Assembly: GCA_030066665.1 (NCBI GenBank)
Contig: JASJBD010000056.1
Location: 1 to 64,000, forward strand
Length of the DNA: 64,000 nt
Origin: Gammaproteobacteria bacterium
GTDB lineage: Bacteria > Pseudomonadota > Gammaproteobacteria > Steroidobacterales > GCA-2729495
Direction: 5' to 3'
The first letter of the stretch is position 1; each line of letters starts with the position of its first letter. Below the pieces are notes generated by a model. That model was not told where the DNA came from and made no database searches. It worked only from the letters and a program-made list of their open reading frames with translations. Shown piece by piece: positions 19,543 through 27,786 of the stretch. The position numbers were made by a program, and so were the translations under genes.

Positions 19543-19970
19543 TGCGCGTTCTCCTGATACCGCTTCTTGTAATCACTTTTTCGGCCAGCGCCACGGAGCC
19601 GGCGCCCGGGGACACGGAGGTCCCGGCCGAACCCTTTGCCGGCGCTGCGGCGGCGCCAGCTGATCCGCTGGCGGACGAGATGCCGATTCCGCTGGATCCG
19701 CTGGCCGGCGAATCCATGGTGCCGGCCGAGCCGTCGCCGCGCATCATGGCCGCCGCCAGGGACCGCCTGGAGCTGGATTCGACGTCGATTCGCGGCAACC
19801 AGGAGCTGCCGCGGGTGCTGACGATCGTGCCGTGGAAGGACCCGGCGCTGGGTGACCTGGTTGGCAAACCGGTGAATAGCCTCGTGGATGAGGCATTGGC
19901 ACCCGTGGACCGTGAAGTGTTCCGCAGACAGACGTCTTATTTCGATCAATTGTATGGGGGCGCGGAGTGA
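19539..19970 (+). CDS. Secreted hypothetical with Pro/Ala/Asp-rich repeat segment
   Basis: ATG overlapping the preceding stop; signal peptide; PAEPFAG/PADPLAD/PLDPLAG/PAEP repeats. Confidence 0.6.
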   Translation: MMRVLLIPLLVITFSASATEPAPGDTEVPAEPFAGAAAAPADPLADEMPIPLDPLAGESMVPAEPSPRIMAAARDRLELDSTSIRGNQELPRVLTIVPWKDPALGDLVGKPVNSLVDEALAPVDREVFRRQTSYFDQLYGGAE

Positions 19971-20070
19971 CGCAGGTCACACGGATGTGACCGCAACGAA
20001 TCGGGCCTGACGACGGTACGACGTTACCGTCGTTGGCCATGTCGAGTGATCTCAGAGGAGGAGAGCAGTC

Positions 20071-20733
20071 ATGGATTTCTATTCCGGAATCGTTAACTTT
20101 TTCCAGAACGGCGGGGTCTTCATGTACCCGATTGTCGTCGTGCTGGCGCTGGGAATGGCGATTGCCGTTGAGCGCTGGATCTACCTGAACAAGACCAGCA
20201 TCAGCAACAAGATCGTCTGGAACAAGGTCACGCCTTTCATAAAGGCTGGCAAGTTCCAGGAAGCCGTCAACGTAACGCAGAAGTCGAAGGCAGCGATCGC
20301 CACGATCCTGACTTACGGCCTGCATCGCATCAAATCGGCCGCGCGGCGTGTCGACATCGAAGCGGCCATGGAGGAGAGCCTGATGGAAGTCGTGCCGCGA
20401 CTCGAAAAGCGCACGCACTATCTGGCGACCTTCGCCAATGTGGCGACGCTGCTCGGCCTGCTGGGCACCATTATCGGCCTGATTCGCGCCTTTACCGCGG
20501 TGGCGGCCGCGAACCCGGCAGAGAAGGCCGACATGCTGTCCGCCAGTATCTCGGTCGCGATGAACACGACCGCTTTTGGCCTGATGGTCGCGATTCCGCT
20601 CCTGCTGGTGCACACGCTGCTGCAGAGCAAGACCACCGAAATCGTCGACAGCCTGGAAATGGCGTCGGTGAAATTTCTGAACACGATTGATGAGCGGCGC
20701 CACGAGGCGCAGGCGGCCCAGGCGGCATCATGA
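20071..20733 (+). CDS. MotA/TolQ/ExbB-family proton channel
   Basis: FMYPIVVVLALGMAIAVERWIYL; ANVATLLGLLGTIIGLIRAFTAVA; MNTTAFGLMVAIPLLLVHTLLQ. Confidence 0.9.
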   Translation: MDFYSGIVNFFQNGGVFMYPIVVVLALGMAIAVERWIYLNKTSISNKIVWNKVTPFIKAGKFQEAVNVTQKSKAAIATILTYGLHRIKSAARRVDIEAAMEESLMEVVPRLEKRTHYLATFANVATLLGLLGTIIGLIRAFTAVAAANPAEKADMLSASISVAMNTTAFGLMVAIPLLLVHTLLQSKTTEIVDSLEMASVKFLNTIDERRHEAQAAQAAS

Positions 20734-21251
20734 GCAAATTCCGCAGCAGGCATCGCCGCCGCGACCCGGCGGATCTGGACATCACAGCGTTCATGAACCT
20801 GATGGTGATCCTGGTGCCGTTCCTGTTGATCACAGCCGTGTTCTCCCGCCTGGCGATTCTGGAGCTGAACCTGCCCTCCTCCGGGGATCAGCCCAATGAC
20901 ATGCCGGAGACCATGCAGCTGGAAGTCATCGTGCGCGCCGACCGTCTTGAGGTCGGCGAGCGGAACGGCGGCCTGCTGACGCGCCTGCCGAAGCAGGACG
21001 AAGCTCACGACTATGCCGGCTTGACCGAGTACCTGAAAAAGGTGAAAGCCACGTTCCCGGACAAGCTGGACGCCGCCATCCTGCTCGAGCCCGACGTACC
21101 CTATGACGTGTTGGTGCAGGTCATGGATGCGGTACGCCTGTTCGAAGAGGTCGAGCTGGACGAACACGGCCAGCCGGTGAGTGAGCCCATCAAGGCGGAA
21201 TTGTTTCCGGAGATTTCCATCGGCGACGCGCCGGTGTTGAAACGGAGCTGA
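20730..21251 (+). CDS. ExbD/TolR-family protein
   Basis: DLDITAFMNLMVILVPFLLITAVF, ExbD TM segment with Asp; C-terminal periplasmic domain. Confidence 0.85.
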   Translation: MSKFRSRHRRRDPADLDITAFMNLMVILVPFLLITAVFSRLAILELNLPSSGDQPNDMPETMQLEVIVRADRLEVGERNGGLLTRLPKQDEAHDYAGLTEYLKKVKATFPDKLDAAILLEPDVPYDVLVQVMDAVRLFEEVELDEHGQPVSEPIKAELFPEISIGDAPVLKRS

Positions 21252-21254
21252 ACC

Positions 21255-21794
21255 ATGCAGATGTCCAAACGCGCCAAGCGGATGGAGAAACGCAACCTGC
21301 GGGGCAAGCGCGGTGTTGCGCTGAACCTCGTGTCCCTGATGGATATCTTTACGATCCTCGTGTTCTTCCTGCTGGTGAACTCGTCGGACGTGGAAGTTCT
21401 GCCAAATGCGAAGGACGTGCAGCTGCCGGAATCCGTCGCCGAACAGAAAGCGCGTGAGAACGTCGTGGTGCTGGTAACCGGCGAGCAGATCCTGGTGCAG
21501 GGCACACCTGTCGCCAACGTCGATCAGGTCATGCGAGGCAAGAGCATCGTGATTCCAGCGCTGGAGAGTGCGCTGCGTCAGCAGACCGATCGCGTCTTGC
21601 GGAAGGCGTCGATGGCCGAGGTCATCGATCGCGAGGTTACGATCATGGGCGACCGGGAACTGCCTTACCGTTTGCTCAAACGAGTAATGGCGACCTGCAC
21701 CGCCGCGGATTACGGGCGGATATCGCTGGCCGTACTGCAACGCGCACCGTCGCGTCAGGCCGCCGTGAACAACCGCGCAGAGCCGAAGGGGTAA
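21255..21794 (+). CDS. ExbD/TolR-family protein (second)
   Basis: VALNLVSLMDIFTILVFFLLVNSSDVEVLPNAKDVQLPES. Confidence 0.88.
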   Translation: MQMSKRAKRMEKRNLRGKRGVALNLVSLMDIFTILVFFLLVNSSDVEVLPNAKDVQLPESVAEQKARENVVVLVTGEQILVQGTPVANVDQVMRGKSIVIPALESALRQQTDRVLRKASMAEVIDREVTIMGDRELPYRLLKRVMATCTAADYGRISLAVLQRAPSRQAAVNNRAEPKG

Positions 21795-21801
21795 GACACC
21801 A

Positions 21802-22749
21802 GTGATTGCTTTCTATCGGGTTTACGCGCTGCCCTGGGAACTGGGCCTGGAGCAGGACGATGATTTTCGCGAGCTGCTCAAGCGCGTCGTCATCGGGGTC
21901 TTCGTCCTCGCGGTGGTGTTCTCCTTTCTGCCGGTGCCGGAGATTGACCGCGCCGAGATCGAGGAAGTCCCACCACGCTTTGCCAAGCTTCTGCTGGACA
22001 AGCCCAAGCCGCCACCGCCCCCGCCGGTGGTGAAAAAGGAGCCTGAAAAGCCGAAGCCGGAGCCGGACAAACCCAAGCCCGTCGAGAAAAAGGTCGTCGA
22101 GGTCAAGCCGGATCCGAAGCCCAAGATCGACAAGACCGAGCAGGCCCGTAAGAAGGCCGCCATGGCGGGACTGCTGCCCTTTGCCGATGAGCTGGCCGAC
22201 CTGCGTGATAACGAGGCGGTCGCCAGTGTTGCCAACAAGCGCAACCTGGCGGGCGCGGCCGGTGCTGCGGCGCGTTCCGAACGTTCGATGATTACGTCGT
22301 CTGCCGGCCGTGCCAGCAGTGGGATCAACACCGCCAGCATGAGTCGTGACACTGGCGGCGCGGGCCTGGTTGGCCGGGACACGACGACGGTGTCCAGCAC
22401 GGTCGCCGGTTTGGACGCCCAGCGGCCCGAGGCGGAGCGCTCCGGCGATCCGGACCGACCGGCGCGCAGCCGTGAAGAAATCGAGATGGTTTTCGACAAG
22501 AACAAGGGTGCGATTTACGCCTTGTACAATCGGGCTTTGCGTCGCGACCCGAGTTTGCAGGGCAAACTCGTACTGCGCCTGACCATCGAGCCATCGGGTG
22601 CGGTGTCAATGTGCGAAGTGGTCTCCAGCGAGCTGGAAGATGACGAACTGCAGCGCAAGCTCGTGCAGCGCGTGAAGCTGTTCCGCTTCGTCGACAAGGA
22701 TGTCGCACCGGTTACGACAACCAAGCCGATAGACTTCTTCCCGGCCTGA
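21802..22749 (+). CDS. TonB/AgmX-PglI C-terminal-domain energy transducer
   Basis: TM plus Pro/Lys-rich linker (PKPPPPPPVVKKEPEKPKPEPDKPKP) and C-terminal SREEIEMVFDKNKGAIYALYNRALRRDPSLQGKLVLRLTIEPSGAV. Confidence 0.85.
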   Translation: MIAFYRVYALPWELGLEQDDDFRELLKRVVIGVFVLAVVFSFLPVPEIDRAEIEEVPPRFAKLLLDKPKPPPPPPVVKKEPEKPKPEPDKPKPVEKKVVEVKPDPKPKIDKTEQARKKAAMAGLLPFADELADLRDNEAVASVANKRNLAGAAGAAARSERSMITSSAGRASSGINTASMSRDTGGAGLVGRDTTTVSSTVAGLDAQRPEAERSGDPDRPARSREEIEMVFDKNKGAIYALYNRALRRDPSLQGKLVLRLTIEPSGAVSMCEVVSSELEDDELQRKLVQRVKLFRFVDKDVAPVTTTKPIDFFPA

Positions 22750-22761
22750 CGACGGTCAAGT

Positions 22762-22921
22762 GTGCCGGGAAACGGCTCGCAGCGGATTATGCCGCTCACT
22801 TAATCTCGCTGCGCCATCCCTGGCGCCGCTCGAATCGTTTCGGCCTCGCTTGTGCTGTCCCTGCACCGCTCGACCTCTACGACGCTCGCGGTCAAATCCG
22901 CTGCGAGCCGTTTCCCGGCAC
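22762..22921. repeat. Inverted-repeat element with perfect 27-bp arms
   Basis: gtgccgggaaacggctcgcagcggatt (22762-22788) is the exact reverse complement of aatccgctgcgagccgtttcccggcac (22895-22921). Confidence 0.9.
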
Positions 22922-22966
22922 GACAGACTTGATTAATCGGTGGCCGGTTGTTCAGCGGCCGACCTG

Positions 22967-23044
22967 GCGGGCCGCGGTGGCGAGAACTCGCCGCAGCGAC
23001 TTACCAAACTAGGAGCAAGGCGAATTATCGCCGGCGCGGCCCGC
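22967..23044. repeat. Structured intergenic repeat, copy B
   Basis: Near-identical to 11097-11175 over about 78 bp, with the same terminal inverted repeat and internal hairpins. Confidence 0.85.
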
Positions 23045-23072
23045 ACGAACGTGTAGAAAACCGGCCTGCCGA

Positions 23073-23984
23073 TCAGAGTTCGCTGCAGGACGAACCGAAC
23101 CTGAAGCACGAATAGCAACGGTGATGGGCGAGCATGATACGCGCCCGCATCGCGTGAGTGAGGTTACTGCCGAGATCGTAGGTCGGGTCGTCATCCACCA
23201 GCGTGCAGGCGTAGACCCGCATGCGGCCGCCCACCTTGATGACCATCTTGCTGAACGCGCACATGAATGCGCGCCGCGTTTGCTCGGTCTGGTAACGCGT
23301 CATGCAGTCCTCGGTGACGTCCGGCACCTCGCGCGTCGCGCCCGGCACATCGAAATCGGGAAAAGCCACAATGCGAATGTCATCCGGCAAGCCGCTGTCC
23401 CGGAGTATTCCCTGAAACTCTGCATCGACCGCGTCGCTGTCTTCGTCGGGCTCCATCTGCCGCGCCAGCGACACGTGAAATCCCATGTCATGCAGTTCGC
23501 GCATCCCTTGCAGGGCCTTGTCGAAATTACCGGCGCCTCGACCAGCGTCGTGGCGCTGGCGATCGGGCCAATCAATACTGATGCGGAAGGAGATGGGATA
23601 CGCCGTCTCCGTCAATCGCCTGATCTGGTGCAACCGTTTGAGCACCGGGTCCGTGCCGTTGGTCAATACGAGGCACGGTCGACGGCTCGCAGCGTACCCG
23701 AGGATATTGACAAAGTCCTTGACGATAAACGGCTCGCCACCGGTAAATGAAAATTGCTGGACGCCGAGCGACACGGCCTCATCCATGAACGGCCGGGCAT
23801 CTTTCAGCGTGATGCGCTGCAGGCGATTATCGCCGGGCTTGGAACCCTCCAGGCAGAACGGGCAGTCGAGATTGCAGGCCGTACCGGTGTGGAACCACAG
23901 CTCATCGAGCGCATGCGGCTGGATATAGCCGCGCGGCTGGCCATCGGCGGCCACGAAAAAGTCTCGCTGAGTTCTGGTCAACAT
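23073..23984 (-). CDS. Radical SAM protein
   Basis: GTACNLDCPFCLEGSKP (CX3CX2C cluster motif), FSFTGGEPFIV, Cys-rich C-terminus CYSCFRFGSSC. Confidence 0.88.
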   Translation of the reverse strand: MLTRTQRDFFVAADGQPRGYIQPHALDELWFHTGTACNLDCPFCLEGSKPGDNRLQRITLKDARPFMDEAVSLGVQQFSFTGGEPFIVKDFVNILGYAASRRPCLVLTNGTDPVLKRLHQIRRLTETAYPISFRISIDWPDRQRHDAGRGAGNFDKALQGMRELHDMGFHVSLARQMEPDEDSDAVDAEFQGILRDSGLPDDIRIVAFPDFDVPGATREVPDVTEDCMTRYQTEQTRRAFMCAFSKMVIKVGGRMRVYACTLVDDDPTYDLGSNLTHAMRARIMLAHHRCYSCFRFGSSCSEL

Positions 23985-24682
23985 TCAGTCATGCCCTTGC
24001 TGTCCTCTATCGGACGATAATGACGCGCCAGGGTTCCCGGGGAAATGCCCGCGAGGTAGCCCAGTGCCAGGATCCGGTTGGCCAGGCTGCGGCGCAGCCA
24101 GCCGTCCCGCTCCCAACGCCGCGGCGAGACCCCGATAGCTTGCGCGGCGCGATGGAACCGGCCCTGTCGTCGCAGGGCGCGGATCAGCGGGACCTCCTCG
24201 AACAGCGGTTGGTCCGGGAATCCGCCGGCCTGACGGTACGCGTCCGCGCGCGCGAATAATCCCTGGTCACCGTACGGCACTCCGATCCGGGTGCGCCAGT
24301 TGATCAGGGTCTGCAGCACCGATTTGTGCCAGCGTGGCGAACCGGTGAAGCGAAACCGGAAATATCCGCCCACAGCGCCGGCTCGGGCTGCCTGTCGAAT
24401 CGCCCGGGCTCCATCCCCCGGTGGTTCGGCATCGGCATGCAGAAACCACAGCAGCTCGCCGCTGGCCGCGTCGGCGCCGCGCGCCAGTTGCCGACCGCGG
24501 CCAGCATCGGACGCGACATAGATCGCGCCGTGCTGCTCGGCCTGTTCACGACAATCCGGACTGCGCGCGCCGTCGACGACAATGATTTCCTCCGCGCTAT
24601 CGAGTGCGCGACCGAGTCGCTCCAGCAGATTGCCCAAGGCCGGCTCTTCGCCGAGCACCGGGATGACAATACTGAGCTTCAC
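23978..24682 (-). CDS. TIGR04283-like glycosyltransferase (arsenosugar-type clusters)
   Basis: Likely GTG start overlapping the upstream stop; KLSIVIPVLGEEPALGNLLERL...IIVVDGARSPD...LWFLHADAEPP. Confidence 0.8.
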   Translation of the reverse strand: MKLSIVIPVLGEEPALGNLLERLGRALDSAEEIIVVDGARSPDCREQAEQHGAIYVASDAGRGRQLARGADAASGELLWFLHADAEPPGDGARAIRQAARAGAVGGYFRFRFTGSPRWHKSVLQTLINWRTRIGVPYGDQGLFARADAYRQAGGFPDQPLFEEVPLIRALRRQGRFHRAAQAIGVSPRRWERDGWLRRSLANRILALGYLAGISPGTLARHYRPIEDSKGMTEC

Positions 24683-25353
24683 TGCAGCCACCTCGTGACA
24701 CGATTCAGCAATGCCTGGCGGGACGGCCGGGAGTCGTTCGCGAGTTCGTGGCGCAGACGGTGCAGGTCGACCAGTCGATCGACATCGAAGCGGGTGGGCA
24801 ACTGGAAAACTCGCAGACTCGAGCGCTCGCAAGCGGCCCGCAGGGCATCCCCGAGCGCGGCTGTTTCCCACGGCAAGGCCTGGAGTTCCGGCCAGGGCGT
24901 CGAGGCCCCCATCAGAGTGACCCCGCCATCTGCAGCCGGGCCCAGCACCACGTCGCCGGCTTCCAGCTGCGTGATCGCGAGGTCATAGTCATCTGCAGTC
25001 AGCGATGGGGCGTCACTCCCGATGAACACCAGTCTGTGATGACCCTGTTGCCGCAGCTCACGATCTACAGTCGCGATGCGCTGGCCGAGCGTGCCGGGAG
25101 GCTGCGGGCAGACAGCGCACGTGCGCGGCAGCAAATGACCGGCCCAGTCCGAATCAGCCGCGTCAGCCGGAGCGATGACAACCGCGCCGGGCCAAACCGC
25201 TGCATCCGCGAGCGCGGCTTCGAGCAGGCCGTCCGCGATGTCGGCGGCGGCCTCGTCACCGATTTCAGCAGCGAGACGGCGTTTGCCGTGACCGACTCGG
25301 GGACGGCGGCAAAACAGCGCGAGCGTCGGTGATAGGCTAGGTTCCGGGCGCAT
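24679..25353 (-). CDS. TIGR04282-like glycosyltransferase (arsenosugar-type clusters)
   Basis: LALFCRRPRVGHGKRRLAAEIGDEAA...VFIGSDAPSLTADDYDLAITQLEAGDVVLGPAADGGVTLMG. Confidence 0.82.
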   Translation of the reverse strand: MRPEPSLSPTLALFCRRPRVGHGKRRLAAEIGDEAAADIADGLLEAALADAAVWPGAVVIAPADAADSDWAGHLLPRTCAVCPQPPGTLGQRIATVDRELRQQGHHRLVFIGSDAPSLTADDYDLAITQLEAGDVVLGPAADGGVTLMGASTPWPELQALPWETAALGDALRAACERSSLRVFQLPTRFDVDRLVDLHRLRHELANDSRPSRQALLNRVTRWLQ

Positions 25354-25434
25354 GGAGCGGAAGCATACCGTGCTTCATGGAACCTTTTTCCCGCGTGTTG
25401 GACCAACACCAGAGCCGACCCCGGAGGAGAATCG

Positions 25435-26478
25435 ATGCGCGCTGAAGTGCAACGCTATTACGGTGAAACGCTGCAATCGACAACCGATCTGCGCACTACA
25501 GCCTGTTCGACGCCGGATGCGCCGCCCGCTTACCTGAAAGCGGCGCTTGGGAATGTACATGAGGAGGTCCTGGACCGTTATTACGGTTGTGGACTGGTTT
25601 TGCCGGAAGCGCTGGACGGTGCCCATATACTTGACTTGGGCTGCGGCGCCGGCCGTGATTGCTATGTGCTGGCGCAACTCGTCGGCGAGCAGGGGCGGGT
25701 GACCGGTGTCGACATGACGCCGGAGCAACTTGCTGTCGCACGTCGTCACCAGGATTTCCATACGCGCCGGTTCGGCTACCGGCAATCGAACGTCGATTTC
25801 GTCGAAGGTGACATCGAGAGGCTGGCAGACCTTGGCTTGCCGAATGAGAGTGTCGACCTGATTGTCTCCAACTGCGTGATCAATCTGGCGTCTGACAAGC
25901 GCGCTGTGCTCGAGCAGGCCTGGCGCTTGCTACGCCCCGGTGGTGAGCTGTACTTCGCCGATATCTATGCCGATCGCCGGATTCCGCCCGAACTGCGATC
26001 GGATCCGGTGTTATACGGAGAGTGTCTGTCGGGTGCTCTCTACTGGAACGACTTTCTGCGGCTGGCGCGACTGTCCGGTTTCCTGGATCCGCGACTGGTT
26101 GACTCGAGAATGGTCGCCGTGACGGACTCCCAGCTAGTCGCCCGGCTCGGTGACATCCGTTTCGTATCCGCGACCTATCGGCTGTTCAAGTTGCCTGGGT
26201 TGGAGGCCGCCTGCGAAGACTACGGCCAGGCAGTCTGCTATCGCGGCACCGTCCCACATTTCTCCGCGGCTCTGAGCCTCGATCGCGGACACCGTTTCGA
26301 AACGGGTCGGGAAACGCCGGTTTGCGGCAACAGCTACCGGATGGTGGCCGAGAGTCGGTTTGCCGAACACTTCGACTTTCCGGCCCGCGCCCGCGCACAT
26401 CGCGGCCTGTTTGCCGGTTGCGGAACCGCCGACCCCTACGTTGGCGCCGGCGCGGCAGTGGCGGGAGATTGCTGCTAA
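25435..26478 (+). CDS. Arsenite methyltransferase-like SAM methyltransferase (ArsM-like)
   Basis: ILDLGCGAGRDCYVLAQLVGEQGRVTGVDMTPEQL, SNCVINL, GECLSGALYWNDF: conserved Cys positions typical of ArsM; C-terminal AGDCC. Confidence 0.82.
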   Translation: MRAEVQRYYGETLQSTTDLRTTACSTPDAPPAYLKAALGNVHEEVLDRYYGCGLVLPEALDGAHILDLGCGAGRDCYVLAQLVGEQGRVTGVDMTPEQLAVARRHQDFHTRRFGYRQSNVDFVEGDIERLADLGLPNESVDLIVSNCVINLASDKRAVLEQAWRLLRPGGELYFADIYADRRIPPELRSDPVLYGECLSGALYWNDFLRLARLSGFLDPRLVDSRMVAVTDSQLVARLGDIRFVSATYRLFKLPGLEAACEDYGQAVCYRGTVPHFSAALSLDRGHRFETGRETPVCGNSYRMVAESRFAEHFDFPARARAHRGLFAGCGTADPYVGAGAAVAGDCC

Positions 26479-26862
26479 GCAACACGGCGCGCGAACCGGC
26501 GCGCCACAGGGCCCGGCGCGCTTCACGAGCAGTTGATGGTACTTCCAGTAACTAGTTGATTGAAGTGAATAATCACTCTTTGCTGTAGGCCAGCATCCGG
26601 GCGTCATTCAGATTCTCCTAGCGCCCACGGATCAGTCAGTTATACTGCCCACCACCCGCTGCCAGCGGGTCCAGAACCGGCCAACAGAGCATTACTAAGT
26701 GTCGGTTTTCCCGGGCAGCGCCGCTGTCCGCAAACTGCCGGACGTTCTCGCAACGGTCGGCTAAGACAATCAGTTTGTGCCAGGCGCCTTGCCAGTCGTG
26801 CTGCCGTCGCCCGTGTCGGGGATAACCCTTCGGTAGAACAACGGCGGGGCGCCTGGCCAACC

Positions 26863-27096
26863 TCAACGGCACTCTCTGAAGCGCTGCAGCTCGAGCTCAC
26901 GGAGCTGGTCCTTCCAGCGGCGGCCCTGACTGGCGGTATACCCGCCGCGGCGTTTCGACTCGAGCTTCCTGATTCGTTCGTCCAGGCGTTCGCAGGCGGC
27001 CTCCTGCTTTTCTTTGTCACTGTCGTGCGCCATAGCACCGGGCAGCCAGAACAGGCTTAGCGCGCATAGCAATGACAGCAGGTTCTGATTAGACAT
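26863..27096 (-). CDS. Small secreted hypothetical protein
   Basis: MSNQNLLSLLCALSLFWLPGAMA signal peptide, charged coiled-coil remainder. Confidence 0.55.
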   Translation of the reverse strand: MSNQNLLSLLCALSLFWLPGAMAHDSDKEKQEAACERLDERIRKLESKRRGGYTASQGRRWKDQLRELELQRFRECR

Positions 27097-27197
27097 AATC
27101 CCGAGCTTCGCCAGCTGTGTGCCTCGCGACCAGTGTCCAAAATACCTGGAACGGCGCGTAATCGCGGCGCATCGGCGTATCGCTACGGTGGCAGGGT

Positions 27198-27581
27198 TTA
27201 TGCGCCGGCGGGTAACGGCTGGGTCGCAATTACGTATTCGGCCACCGGCATGCCCCCGATCAGGTGCTCCTGGATGATGCGCTCGAGCACCTCCGGTGTG
27301 CAGTTGCGGTACCAGGTGCCATCGGGGTAGACCACTGCAATGGGGCCGGCTGTGCACACCTGCAGGCAGTTGACCTTGCTGCGGAAGACGCCTCCGGCGC
27401 CGGTGAGTCGCAACTGGATCAGACGTTTTTTCAGATAGTTCCAGGATTCGAGACCGGCCGCCTTGTCACAGCACTTTGGTGTGCTCTGATCACAGCAGAG
27501 CAGCACGTGGCGCCGCATGTTCGTCACACCGATCCTGTCCAGTTGTTCTTGCAGCGTCAGGCGCGGGTCATAGTTGCCCAT
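27198..27581 (-). CDS. Thioredoxin-like [2Fe-2S] ferredoxin
   Basis: [17 protein letters not shown]...[38 protein letters not shown]. Confidence 0.82.
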   Translation of the reverse strand: MGNYDPRLTLQEQLDRIGVTNMRRHVLLCCDQSTPKCCDKAAGLESWNYLKKRLIQLRLTGAGGVFRSKVNCLQVCTAGPIAVVYPDGTWYRNCTPEVLERIIQEHLIGGMPVAEYVIATQPLPAGA

Positions 27582-27786
27582 GGCGCTCCCCGGTCCAATC
27601 GGTCGCTAGCTTAAACCGATGACGCGACCTGTTACAGCGAGGTCATGTCCGCGAATAAAGCTCCTGAATCACTGGGATTGGCAGTTGTCCGCCAGCCGGC
27701 TTCGGTTTTCCGAGGTGTTGCTGTCGGCCGGCCGGCCGTTACACTGCGCGTCCCTTTCAGGGTCACAGTGATTGCAGGAGCAAGCA

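Noticed and set aside
20418-21740. 440-aa minus-strand ORF
   Set aside because: Antisense to the ExbB/ExbD genes; His/Gln/Arg-rich shadow translation.
20071-22749. Labelling the ExbB-ExbD-ExbD-TonB-like genes as tolQRA or exbBD-tonB
   Set aside because: Two ExbD genes, an AgmX/PglI-type C-terminus and TPR partners do not fit those systems; no TolB/Pal follows.
23073-23984. Calling the radical SAM protein ArsS
   Set aside because: Cluster context fits, but the sequence around the Cys motif and overall length do not match ArsS as I know it; left as radical SAM.
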